NCBI RefSeq assembly: GCF_000349205.1
Contig: NZ_APHR01000015.1
Coordinates: 62 to 64,061, forward strand
Source of the DNA: Methylophaga lonarensis MPL
GTDB taxonomy: Bacteria; Pseudomonadota; Gammaproteobacteria; Nitrosococcales; Methylophagaceae
Reading direction: 5' to 3'
Length of the DNA: 64,000 bases
In this document: positions 45,492-54,124 of the stretch, one piece after another
Layout of the letters: each line of letters starts with the position of its first letter
Numbering within the stretch: the first letter of the stretch is position 1
Position numbers and translations under genes: made by a program
The notes under the pieces: generated by a model
What the model was told of the DNA's origin: nothing
The model's input: only the letters and a program-made list of their open reading frames with translations
Databases searched by the model: none

Positions 45492-45519
45492 ATCGATGTA
45501 TTCCATCATGTATAACGAT
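45492..45519. promoter_or_regulatory. ModE-type operator upstream of tupA
   Basis: A 28-bp inverted repeat: outer ATCG and CGAT separated by exactly 20 bases, with inner ATGTAT and TATAA. This matches the known E. coli ModE layout (ATCG-N-TATATA on both sides). It lies 24 bases before the tupA start and 39 bases after the modE stop. Confidence 0.8.
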
Positions 45520-45557
45520 GATTGTAAACACGAAACCGGCGAACATCGAACAGGGTG

Positions 45558-45917
45558 TTAACGAAGCTGCGCGCCAAGCATGGCCAGATCATCAGCCACT
45601 GCAGCATTGGCTTTTTGTTGTATCGCCTGATACTGCTGCAGAATCTGTTTGCCAAACTCAGTGACCTGAGCGCCGCCACCATGACTGCCGCCGGTGACCG
45701 TGCTGACCAGAGGCTGTTGAAAGCTTTCATTCATTACGTTGACCAGATCCCAGGCGCGTTTGTAGGACATGTTCATGGAACGGGCCGCCGCTGAAATCGA
45801 ACCCTGCTCAATGATGGCTTGCAGTAAATCTGCTTTGCCAGGACCGATAGCAACCAGATCGTCTCTATGTAGCCTGATTTTCAGACTGGCTTTGACAGCC
45901 TCATTGCTGACCATCAT
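45558..45917 (-). CDS. Stand-alone ModE N-terminal DNA-binding protein
   Basis: 119 residues from the ATG at 45917 (overlapping the previous stop, ATGATG; 45914 is equally possible). It contains the winged HTH of ModE: HRDDLVAIGPGKADLLQAII, GSISAAARSMNMSYKRAWDL and the wing PLVSTVTGGSHGGGAQVTEF. The C-terminal TOBE/Mop domains that bind molybdate in E. coli ModE are missing. It is the likely regulator of the two nearby operators. How it senses metal without a Mop domain is open. It is coupled to a DUF2333 gene. Confidence 0.85.
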   Translation of the reverse strand: MMVSNEAVKASLKIRLHRDDLVAIGPGKADLLQAIIEQGSISAAARSMNMSYKRAWDLVNVMNESFQQPLVSTVTGGSHGGGAQVTEFGKQILQQYQAIQQKANAAVADDLAMLGAQLR

Positions 45918-46921
45918 TGTGCAAGCTCCTGTCGAAGCAATGCCAGATCCGTCTGCAACCGTTGCACAAAAAACGCCAGCGTCAGTGAATGATTGGAGAG
46001 CAGCCCAAAACCGTGACGATTGAGAATAATTGGGCTGCATAGCGAGCGCAGGCTCACTTCAAGTTCCATCACCATTTGGGATAACAACTCGTTTGCATTG
46101 CTGGACAATACTTCGGCAAAGTCTACCTGAACGGCTTCAAGGAGATGTTTGAGCGCCCACAGCTGCCCTCGGGTTTCAAAGAACACATTGTCTATCTGAT
46201 AGCGAGGCGTGTGCTCCTGGTTGATAGCTTTTTGTAATGGACGATGGCTGGCGCTGAGTTTTTCCAGGCGGTCTTGCAGTCTTTCTGCGACAGTATTCAG
46301 CCAGCTATCCAGCGCTTGAGTCGTAATCGTGAAACTGGCGACATCTTCGTCCTGTGTGCCCAGTCGGGATTGGTAGGAGGCAAGTGATCTAATGGCGCGG
46401 CGGTATTCCCGCTCACTTGACGGAAACATCCAGGAATTTGAGTCAAACGCAAAACGTTCAGCAGCTTGTTTGAGATCCGGATCATCTTCAAATTGCGGCA
46501 GTGAGCGGCTGAAATCTTGTTGCATGGCCGATGTAAAATCTCTGATTTGTGTCAGTACACCGAACTCCCATGAGGGCATATTGTCCATCCACACGGAAGG
46601 TGGCAGTACGTCATTACGCAGATAGCCGCCGGATTTGTTCAGTAAAGTCTCACCGAGTTGTTTGAGGGTTACGGTTGAGACATAACCTGGCACCATTTCA
46701 TGTTGATAAGTGTCAGCCTGTGTCTGGGCAATCATGGCAGGGTCGAACAGTGAAGGTATACGACTCCACCACCACATGAACAACAAAATCAGCAATAAAA
46801 ACGTCAGCCCTGCGGCTGCCAGAGGCTTTGCCAGCGATTTTGGATCGGCAGGCAGGCGAATTTTGTTGAACAGTTGTTGAGCGCGGAACTTGAATGTTTG
46901 CAGGCTTTGTGAGATTTGCAT
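45914..46921 (-). CDS. DUF2333-family membrane protein
   Basis: 335 residues. A single membrane helix (about 35-52, LTFLLLILLFMWWW) precedes a large, mostly helical periplasmic region with LLNKSGGYLRNDVLPPSVWM, DNMPSWEFGVLTQIRDFTSA and SWMFPSSEREYRRAIRSLAS, the DUF2333 pattern. Function unknown. Its stop codon overlaps the modE start, so the two are co-translated although no link to metal metabolism is known. Confidence 0.8.
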   Translation of the reverse strand: MQISQSLQTFKFRAQQLFNKIRLPADPKSLAKPLAAAGLTFLLLILLFMWWWSRIPSLFDPAMIAQTQADTYQHEMVPGYVSTVTLKQLGETLLNKSGGYLRNDVLPPSVWMDNMPSWEFGVLTQIRDFTSAMQQDFSRSLPQFEDDPDLKQAAERFAFDSNSWMFPSSEREYRRAIRSLASYQSRLGTQDEDVASFTITTQALDSWLNTVAERLQDRLEKLSASHRPLQKAINQEHTPRYQIDNVFFETRGQLWALKHLLEAVQVDFAEVLSSNANELLSQMVMELEVSLRSLCSPIILNRHGFGLLSNHSLTLAFFVQRLQTDLALLRQELAQ

Positions 46922-47105
46922 GGCTGGCTCATCAGAGATTCAGAAGGCTTATGACAGCTTATTCTCTCAATCCTCTGATGACAACCATCGTCAGTTCAAG
47001 ACGAAATCTGACTTGACTTGCTGCTGATAGGCTCAGAATAATGGATGGTTTGCGACTTAACATTACGTAATTACTATAAATATAAAAACGGAGGTCGTTT
47101 TTTCA

Positions 47106-48053
47106 ATGACGCTCAGAATCGAGATTGAAGACCTTGCCAAACACTTTGGTGAGATAAAAGCTGTAGATGGTGTGACTTTCTCAGTCAGTAAGGGAGAAGT
47201 CCTGGGGTTTTTGGGGCCCAATGGTGCTGGCAAGTCCACTACCATGAAGATGATTACCGGGTTTTTGACGCCGACCCGAGGTACGGTCAGGGTATGTGGT
47301 TACGATGTACTGACTGACCCGATATCCGTCAAGGCCAGCATTGGTTATCTGCCTGAAGGCGCACCCGCCTATGCGGACATGACGCCGGAGGGTTTTCTTA
47401 AATTCATTGCCGATGTTCGTGGATTGCGTGGCGCTGAGAAAAAACGTGCTGTTGCCTCTGCCGCTGAAAAGGCGCGAATCACACACGTCATGTTTCAACC
47501 CATCGAAACCTTGTCAAAAGGTTACAAACGTCGGGTAGGTCTGGCACAGGCGATTTTGCATAATCCGCCGGTATTGATCATGGACGAGCCAACCGATGGT
47601 CTTGACCCGAATCAAAAATACGAAGTGCGTACGCTGATCAACGAAATGGCCGAAGACAAAGCCATTATCATTTCCACCCACATTCTCGAAGAAGTGCACG
47701 CGATGTGTAATCGCAACGTACTGATTGCCAACGGCAAGATTGAATTTGATGGTACGCCGCATGAGCTTGAGGCATTGTCGCGTTATCACAATGCGGTCTG
47801 TGTCTCGGTAGGTGGTGTGGAAACAGACGCCTTGTCACGTTTTGTAGAGTCGCTTGATGATGTGGCTGGCACTGAACCGCTTAACTTCAATAATGGCATT
47901 CGCATCTTCCCGAAAGGTGGCAAGCAAATCACCCTGGAATTATCAGAGAGAATTCGCAGCAATGGCTGGCAAATTGAGTCTCTCTATGTCGAAAACGGAA
48001 GACTTGATGAAGTATTCCGCACCCTGACTACTCGTCCTGGAGATGCTGCCTGA
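47106..48053 (+). CDS. ABC transporter ATPase, GldA-like
   Basis: 315 residues. Walker [20 protein letters not shown], signature LSKGYKRRVGLAQAI, Walker B VLIMDEPTDGLDP and H-loop IISTHILEEV. A C-terminal extension of about 80 residues, as in ABC-2 type exporters. GGAGG lies at 47090-47094. The ATG of the permease gene overlaps its stop, so the two are a unit. Confidence 0.93.
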   Translation: MTLRIEIEDLAKHFGEIKAVDGVTFSVSKGEVLGFLGPNGAGKSTTMKMITGFLTPTRGTVRVCGYDVLTDPISVKASIGYLPEGAPAYADMTPEGFLKFIADVRGLRGAEKKRAVASAAEKARITHVMFQPIETLSKGYKRRVGLAQAILHNPPVLIMDEPTDGLDPNQKYEVRTLINEMAEDKAIIISTHILEEVHAMCNRNVLIANGKIEFDGTPHELEALSRYHNAVCVSVGGVETDALSRFVESLDDVAGTEPLNFNNGIRIFPKGGKQITLELSERIRSNGWQIESLYVENGRLDEVFRTLTTRPGDAA

Positions 48054-48793
48054 TGAATATGCACAATATCTGGTTCATTATGAAGCGTGAGTTCAATGGC
48101 TATTTCGCCACACCGGTAGCTTACGTTTTTATCGTTATATTTCTACTGCTGGCAGGTTTTTCCACATTCTTTGTCGGCAACTTCTTTGATCGCGGCGAAG
48201 CCGATTTATATCCTTTCTTTTCCATGCATCCCTGGCTGTACATCTTACTGATTCCGGCCATCTCGATGCGTTTATGGGCAGAGGAACGTAAAAGCGGCTC
48301 TATTGAACTGCTGATGACATTGCCGGTGTCGGTGTTCGAAGCGGTTATTGGTAAGTTTCTTGCCGCCTGGGCGTTCACGGGTCTGGCATTACTCCTTAAT
48401 TTCCCGTTATGGATCACTGTTAATTACCTGGGCTCACCAGATAACGGCGTTATCTTTGCCAGCTTCCTTGGCAGCTTGCTGATGGCGGGTGGCTTCCTGG
48501 CAATTGGTGCCTGCATCTCTGCAACGACCAAGAATCAGGTAATTGCCTTTGTTGTCAGTGTGGTGGTCAGTCTGATTTTTGTACTGGCAGGCTACGGCAT
48601 TGTTCTGGATTTCTTTAGCAGTTGGGCACCAAGGGTATTGGTGGACGTGATCAGTTCGTTCAGCTTCCTGACGCATTACGATGCTATTTCCAAAGGCGTC
48701 ATTGATATGCGTGACATGCTCTACTTTGCTTCACTGATCGCCATCTGGCTGTTTGCCAATGCGCTGATCGTGAATGCCCGCAAAGCTGATTAG
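48053..48793 (+). CDS. ABC-2 type permease, GldF-like
   Basis: 246 residues with six hydrophobic helices, e.g. PVAYVFIVIFLLLAGFSTFF, FTGLALLLNFPLWITVNYLG and VIAFVVSVVVSLIFVLAGYG. The cytoplasmic motif MRLWAEERKSGSIELLMTLP is typical of ABC-2 membrane proteins. It shares an overlap with the ATPase gene and is followed 15 bases later by the GldG-like gene. Confidence 0.92.
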   Translation: MNMHNIWFIMKREFNGYFATPVAYVFIVIFLLLAGFSTFFVGNFFDRGEADLYPFFSMHPWLYILLIPAISMRLWAEERKSGSIELLMTLPVSVFEAVIGKFLAAWAFTGLALLLNFPLWITVNYLGSPDNGVIFASFLGSLLMAGGFLAIGACISATTKNQVIAFVVSVVVSLIFVLAGYGIVLDFFSSWAPRVLVDVISSFSFLTHYDAISKGVIDMRDMLYFASLIAIWLFANALIVNARKAD

Positions 48794-48808
48794 GGGAACA
48801 AAGCACTT

Positions 48809-50713
48809 ATGAATAAGCAATTATTATCTCCGGCGGGATTGGTTCTGGCGATCATCCTGTTCGTTTCTTTTATTATTGTGGTGAACAATAATCTGACCTC
48901 TGCCAGAATCGATTTGACTGAAGACAGGTTATACACCTTGTCCAATGGTTCGCTGAATATCATCCAGAGTGTTCAGCAACCCATTACTCTGCGCTTTTAC
49001 TACTCAGAACGAGTCGCTCAGGCATTGCCTGGCATCCGTGCTCATGCGCAGCGGGTTCAGGAGCTGCTGCGTGAGTATGAGCGAGCCTCAAATGGCATGA
49101 TCAGATTGTTGGTCATTGATCCACGGCCGTTTACAGACCATGAACAACGGGCGGAGCAATACGGCCTGTTGGGTATTCCCATCGATGGTGAGGATGATCC
49201 ATTGTTTTTCGGTCTGGCAGCCACCAATGAGCTGGATGGTCTTGAAGTCATTCGTTTTTTCCAAACGGTCAATGAAGACACCTTGGAATACGATCTGACC
49301 CGACTGGTGCAGACGCTCTCTGAAGCTCAACGCAGAAATATTGCGGTACTGAGCGCTTTGCCAATTGATGGTGAAGATTTTGATCCACTGAGTGGCCGTC
49401 TGGAAGAAGGTGGCAGTCCGCCATGGCCAATCATGGGCGAGCTACGGGATCTGTTCAACGTTTCAGTACTGCCAGCGGATGTTCGCCGTATCCCTTCCAG
49501 TCTCGATGCCCTGGTTGTGGTACATCCCAAAGAGCTGACGGATGCAACCTTGTATGCCATTGAGCAATACGTGCTCAGTGGTGGTCGACTGGTGACTTTT
49601 GTCGATCCGCATGCGGAAATCGATCAGCCACCACGCGATCCTGATAATCCGATGTCAGCCATGATGGCCTCGCGTGCCTCGAACATGGACAAGCTGTTCC
49701 AGGCTTGGGGCTTTCAGCGCTCGCCAACGGATGTGGTGGCCGACCGAGTCACTGCAACACGTGTTGACTTTGGTGCGCGTACCAATCATCAACCGATTGA
49801 CTACGTACTCTGGCAGGCACTCACACCTGACAATATGAATCAGGAAGAGCGCATTACTGCCAACCTGCGTCGCATCAACGTGGCGACTCCAGGGCATTTT
49901 GTTCTGCTGGAGGATGCCAGCACCGAAATCACACCGTTACTGTCTTCTTCGAGTGAAGCGATGCTGGTGGATCGACGTGTCGTGCAATTCCGTAACGATC
50001 CTGTGGCATTACTGACCCGTTATGAACCGGGAACAATTAGCTATCCGATGGCAATCAGGGTGCGTGGTGAAGTGCAGACTGCATTCCCGGAAGGCGCACG
50101 TGATGCTACAGGTCAGGTACAAAAAATGCCGAACCATCGTGATAGTTCTGATGGGCCGATCGATGTGATTGCTATTGCAGATGTTGACATGCTCAACCCT
50201 CGTTTCTGGGTTCAACAGCAAGAGTTCTTTGGTGAAACCATTAACTTCACCACATCGAACAATGTTGATTTTCTGACTAACGCAATTGAAGATATCACGG
50301 GTACAGAAGGCTTAATCAGTGTGCGTTCGCGTACTGGTTTTTCACGTCCCTTCACTCGTGTTCAAGCGATTCAACGTGAGGCTGAGCGCCGTTTCAGAAC
50401 TCAGGAACGTGAGTTGCAAAGAACTGTTCAGGAAACTCAACAGGCGATTGCTCGAATGCAATCAGCCGGTGCAGGTGAACAATTGCTGACACCTGAACAG
50501 GAGCAGGAAATCGCCGAGCTGCGTCAGATGGCCAATCAAGCCGAGCAGGAACTGCGCCGCGTGCGAGTTAACCTGCGTCAGGATATTGAGCGTTTGGATA
50601 CGCAACTCAAGTTTTTCAACATCGGTCTGGTGCCCATGATTGTCATTTTATTGGCAATTCTTTCCGGCTGGTTGCGTCTGCGTAAACGCAGACAAGGCCG
50701 GTTCCAGCACTAA
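48809..50713 (+). CDS. GldG-like auxiliary ABC protein
   Basis: 634 residues. An N-terminal helix (SPAGLVLAIILFVSFIIVV) leads to a large periplasmic domain of the Gldg/ABC-type auxiliary family (TEDRLYTLSNGSLNIIQSVQ, ITLRFYYSERVAQALPGIRA, YVLSGGRLVTFVDPHAE). A coiled coil (about 525-605, rich in Gln/Glu/Arg) and a last helix (LVPMIVILLAILSGWLRL) complete it. In Bacteroidetes this family is linked to gliding, but in proteobacteria its role is unknown and gliding should not be assumed. Confidence 0.88.
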   Translation: MNKQLLSPAGLVLAIILFVSFIIVVNNNLTSARIDLTEDRLYTLSNGSLNIIQSVQQPITLRFYYSERVAQALPGIRAHAQRVQELLREYERASNGMIRLLVIDPRPFTDHEQRAEQYGLLGIPIDGEDDPLFFGLAATNELDGLEVIRFFQTVNEDTLEYDLTRLVQTLSEAQRRNIAVLSALPIDGEDFDPLSGRLEEGGSPPWPIMGELRDLFNVSVLPADVRRIPSSLDALVVVHPKELTDATLYAIEQYVLSGGRLVTFVDPHAEIDQPPRDPDNPMSAMMASRASNMDKLFQAWGFQRSPTDVVADRVTATRVDFGARTNHQPIDYVLWQALTPDNMNQEERITANLRRINVATPGHFVLLEDASTEITPLLSSSSEAMLVDRRVVQFRNDPVALLTRYEPGTISYPMAIRVRGEVQTAFPEGARDATGQVQKMPNHRDSSDGPIDVIAIADVDMLNPRFWVQQQEFFGETINFTTSNNVDFLTNAIEDITGTEGLISVRSRTGFSRPFTRVQAIQREAERRFRTQERELQRTVQETQQAIARMQSAGAGEQLLTPEQEQEIAELRQMANQAEQELRRVRVNLRQDIERLDTQLKFFNIGLVPMIVILLAILSGWLRLRKRRQGRFQH

Positions 50714-50750
50714 TTGCTGTGTGGCCCCTTATTTAGGACAGGTTGAGAAA

Positions 50751-51863
50751 ATGACAAAAAAATTAAATGCATTTAACGTTTTACTAATATTGACCATCAT
50801 CATGGTATTGCTGATGGCTGTGACGATTTTCAAGGCAGTGGGCGATGACGAGGATTTTGCGCCCTTGTTTCCTGAAATGCTGTCTGAGTTGAACTCGATC
50901 AATACCGTTCGATTCAATAGTCGTCAGGGTGACTTTACGCTGTATCGTCAGGGTGGCGAGTGGTTCATTAGCGAACACTTTGATTATATGGCCGATGGTC
51001 GTCAGGTCCGCCGAATGCTGGTGGATATTGCCGAATCACGAATCCTCGAACGCAAAACTGATAACCCGGAACACTATCTGTTACTTGGCGTTGAAGGTAT
51101 CGAAGACGGTGGAGAATCAGTGCAGATCACTATGCTTGATCAAGATGAGACCGTAGCGCAGTTGGTCTTGGGACGTACCCGTGATACCGCTCGTTGGGAT
51201 GGCCCGACACAGCACTATGCGCGCCGAGGTGGTGAAGACAGAAGCTGGCTGGTTGAAGGCTATCTGAATCTGAGTCCAGTCATGATGAACTGGGTGCGTA
51301 CCCAGATCGTTGATATTGAACGTGAGCGGATCGCAAAGGTGACCATCACACAACCTGACGGTTCATCTGCTACTTTGGTCAACCTTGGCCAACGTAACCG
51401 CTTCGGAACCCCCGAGGATAGAGAGGCAACGGTATTTGTCTATGAACAATTAGGCTATGACATTGCTGGCTCCTTGCATCAGTTGCGCATGCAGGATGTA
51501 CAACCGGCAGAGCAGTTTTCTCGCGGCGATGCCGAAGTGGTAACGGCAGAATTTACAACTTTTGATGGTCTGGTAGTGACATCTGAAACGTCTTTCAACG
51601 ATGGTTTTTATTTCAGTACTTTTTCAGCCCAATATGATCCGGCAAGCATTACAGCTGCACCCAGTGATATTGTCGAAATGGAAGTGCTGAAAACACCAGA
51701 GCAAGTCCAGGAAGAGGCAGACTGGATTAATGAAAACCTCTCTGCTTGGGTATATCGGCTGGGTGGCTTCACCGGCACGAATCTGATGCGTGCCCGCAGT
51801 GATATTGTCACTGAGGCATCACGTACTATTCCGATGCCGGTTGATCCGATGATGATGCGTTAA
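50751..51863 (+). CDS. DUF4340-domain protein
   Basis: 370 residues from ATG 50751. The longer frame overlaps the previous gene. An N-terminal helix (LLILTIIMVLLMAVTIF) anchors a periplasmic domain with FTLYRQGGEWFISEHFDYMA, ILERKTDNPEHYLLLGVEG and the closing LGGFTGTNLM. It is the usual fourth partner of this operon type. Function unknown. A strong terminator follows. Confidence 0.85.
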   Translation: MTKKLNAFNVLLILTIIMVLLMAVTIFKAVGDDEDFAPLFPEMLSELNSINTVRFNSRQGDFTLYRQGGEWFISEHFDYMADGRQVRRMLVDIAESRILERKTDNPEHYLLLGVEGIEDGGESVQITMLDQDETVAQLVLGRTRDTARWDGPTQHYARRGGEDRSWLVEGYLNLSPVMMNWVRTQIVDIERERIAKVTITQPDGSSATLVNLGQRNRFGTPEDREATVFVYEQLGYDIAGSLHQLRMQDVQPAEQFSRGDAEVVTAEFTTFDGLVVTSETSFNDGFYFSTFSAQYDPASITAAPSDIVEMEVLKTPEQVQEEADWINENLSAWVYRLGGFTGTNLMRARSDIVTEASRTIPMPVDPMMMR

Positions 51864-51883
51864 AGGCGATCTGCATCATAAAA

Positions 51884-51915
51884 CAAGGCTCCTGCGGGAG
51901 CCTTGTTTGTTTTTT
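51884..51915 (+). terminator. Terminator after the GldA/GldG-like operon
   Basis: A 9-bp stem CAAGGCTCC/GGAGCCTTG around TGCG, followed by TTTGTTTTTT. It may also serve the convergent cheV gene. Confidence 0.9.
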
Positions 51916-51922
51916 AAGGCAG

Positions 51923-52861
51923 TTAACTTCTACCGTGCCAGCTGGTGAGTAACTCCTGTACCGTCAGCGCCAGGTCATCAGGAGAGAATTTTGGAATGAA
52001 CTTGTCTGCGCCTACCTTTTCCACCAGGGCATTATTGAAAGCACCACTCATGGAGGTGTGCAGCAAGATGCGAACATCCTTGATAGCAGGATCTTTTCTG
52101 ATTTCAGTGGTCAGGGTGTAGCCATCCATTTCAGGCATTTCTATATCAGAAATCAGCAAATCAATATGCTGGGTGACATCAAGACCCTCTGCCGCCCAGG
52201 CTTGCAATTGCCGGAGTGCCTTCAAACCATCATTGACAATGGTGACCTTGATCCCCAGCTGTTCCATGGTTCGACGGATCTGGTTACGAGCAACACTGGA
52301 ATCATCCGCCACTAGAATGTGAAATTGTTTGTTGTGATTAAGCGAAGTGAACTGTTCGACGATGGATTGTGAAACGGTATCGTTGATGCCAACTACCTCG
52401 GCCAGTACTTTTTCAACATCAATGATTTCAATCAGTTGATTATCAATTTCAGTAATGGCGGTGACGTAGTGTTTTTTGCCGGATGCAGCTGGTGGGGGCA
52501 TGATCTCTGACCAACTGGTATTTACGATGCGATCAACACTTCGAATCAAGAAACCCTGAACCGAGCGGTTGTATTCGGTAATGATCACAAAGCATTGTTG
52601 TGGTTCTTTGACGGCGCGCCCGCCGATGCCTTTTGACAGATCGTAAATACTGACTGTCTTACCCCGAACGTTGGATATACCGCAAATAACCGGATGAGCG
52701 TTAGGCAATTTGGTCAAGGCTGGACAAGGGACCGCTTCACGTACCTTGAATACATTGATTCCGTAGAGCTGTTGACCTTCCAGACGAAACAAAAGCAGTT
52801 CCAGGCGGTTATGCCCAGCCAGTTGTGTTCGTTGATCAACACCATCCATTATTCCCGCCAC
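51923..52861 (-). CDS. cheV: Chemotaxis coupling protein CheV
   Basis: 312 residues: a CheW-like domain (about 20-160, LLLFRLEGQQLYGINVFKVR, ISNVRGKTVSIYDLSKGIG) followed by a receiver (HILVADDSSVARNQIRRTME, phosphoacceptor Asp in LLISDIEMPEMDGYTL, Lys in KFIPKF). It couples receptors to CheA and tunes signalling by phosphorylation. It is divergent from flgA. Confidence 0.94.
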   Translation of the reverse strand: MAGIMDGVDQRTQLAGHNRLELLLFRLEGQQLYGINVFKVREAVPCPALTKLPNAHPVICGISNVRGKTVSIYDLSKGIGGRAVKEPQQCFVIITEYNRSVQGFLIRSVDRIVNTSWSEIMPPPAASGKKHYVTAITEIDNQLIEIIDVEKVLAEVVGINDTVSQSIVEQFTSLNHNKQFHILVADDSSVARNQIRRTMEQLGIKVTIVNDGLKALRQLQAWAAEGLDVTQHIDLLISDIEMPEMDGYTLTTEIRKDPAIKDVRILLHTSMSGAFNNALVEKVGADKFIPKFSPDDLALTVQELLTSWHGRS

Positions 52862-53015
52862 AGTCTGTGCTCCTCGTAGTTCTTCTTTATTTATCGGCAG
52901 TTCTTGGACAGCCTTGAATCAGCGCCAGCAGCTTGCTCAGATTTATGAGGCATGATTTTTGCTCAACTCAAGATATGAATAGCAATAGCCAGATGACTCA
53001 TCGGAGAGCATAGCA

Positions 53016-53723
53016 ATGAAAACACTATCAAGTCTTGTTTTTGCGGTTTTCAGTGTCATGTTTTTGACCCCACCGCCGCTTCAGGCAAACAGCTTGCAAT
53101 CAATTTCTGAAATTGAACAGACGGCGTATGTGTTTGCGATGCAGCAGGCGCGGATGCGTTATGACAATCCCCAGGTCATCGTTGACAGTCTGGATCCCAG
53201 GCTCAGACTGCATCCTTGCGAGCGAGGTATGGAAGCCTTTGCCAATCGGGATGTGTCATCAGCAGGCAGTCAAACTATTGGCGTTCGTTGCCGAGGGCCA
53301 GTGAGCTGGACAATTTATGTACCCACCAGAATCAGAGTGATGCAGGCTGCGGTGGTAGCAGCAAGGCCTTTATCTGCCAATCATGTGCTGACCAGTGAAG
53401 ATATTCGAACAGAGATGGTCGATATTGGCAATTTGCGTCAGGGAGTTATTGGTCATAGTGATTTGGTGCTGGGGCAGACGCTGCGTCATCCGATAGCTGC
53501 AGGCACCGTATTAAGCAACAATAACTTCAGACAACAGGCGACTATCAAACGCGGCGAGTTCATTCAGTTGATTGCCACGGTCGGTAAAATGGAAGTACGC
53601 ATGCAGGGCACAGCGATGGCCGATGCGATGGAAGGAGAGCGGCTACGCGTCAGAAACAGTTCTTCGGAGCGTATTGTTGAAGGTATTGTTGACGGGCCTG
53701 GACGCGTCCGAGTGTCGATGTAG
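53016..53723 (+). CDS. flgA: Flagellar P-ring assembly chaperone FlgA
   Basis: 235 residues with a signal peptide (TPPPLQANSL). The SAF domain holds VVAARPLSANHVLTSEDIRT and the conserved VLGQTLRHPIAAGTVLSNNN. GDFIQLIATVG-like and VRNSSSERIVEGIVDGPGR-like segments close the protein. It helps FlgI form the P-ring in the periplasm. It lies upstream of flgMN. Confidence 0.95.
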   Translation: MKTLSSLVFAVFSVMFLTPPPLQANSLQSISEIEQTAYVFAMQQARMRYDNPQVIVDSLDPRLRLHPCERGMEAFANRDVSSAGSQTIGVRCRGPVSWTIYVPTRIRVMQAAVVAARPLSANHVLTSEDIRTEMVDIGNLRQGVIGHSDLVLGQTLRHPIAAGTVLSNNNFRQQATIKRGEFIQLIATVGKMEVRMQGTAMADAMEGERLRVRNSSSERIVEGIVDGPGRVRVSM

Positions 53724-53742
53724 CGGCCAATGATTATTTTGT

Positions 53743-53769
53743 TAAAGTTTTCTGACCCATGTCCGATAG
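53743..53769 (+). promoter_or_regulatory. FliA (sigma-28) promoter of flgMN
   Basis: TAAAGTTT, then 11 bases, then TCCGATAG. The consensus is TAAAGTTT-N11-GCCGATAA, so only two bases differ. It lies 33 bases before the flgM start. Confidence 0.88.
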
Positions 53770-53801
53770 AATAGTCAGACGGTATAAAGGGAAGCAGACG
53801 T

Positions 53802-54107
53802 ATGTCTGAAATCAATAACATTAAAAGCAGTGGTCAGCCCAGCCTGATTGCAACGCGTAATCCTAATGCGGATAACAATCGCGGCATGGCTACCAGCACA
53901 ACTGAGCAGAGCAATTCAAATGCTGACAAGGTCAGCCTGACCGACACGGCCAGTCAATTGCAAAGCTTGCAAAGATCAGTGGCTGACCTGCCTCAAGTAG
54001 ATGTGCAGCGTGTCGAAGCACTTCGCGCGGCGATTGCCGACGGCAGTTATCAGGTGGACTCTGAAAAACTGGCACGAAATATGATTGATCTGGAGGGTCA
54101 ATTATAA
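53802..54107 (+). CDS. flgM: Anti-sigma-28 factor FlgM
   Basis: 101 residues, disordered and polar at the N-terminus, with the FlgM core ADKVSLTDTASQLQSLQRSV and VEALRAAIADGSYQVDSEKL ending ARNMIDLEGQL. It holds FliA inactive until it is exported through the finished hook-basal body. It is transcribed from its own FliA-type promoter, giving negative feedback. Confidence 0.93.
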   Translation: MSEINNIKSSGQPSLIATRNPNADNNRGMATSTTEQSNSNADKVSLTDTASQLQSLQRSVADLPQVDVQRVEALRAAIADGSYQVDSEKLARNMIDLEGQL

Positions 54108-54124
54108 CTTCGGAGTTGCTCGTC

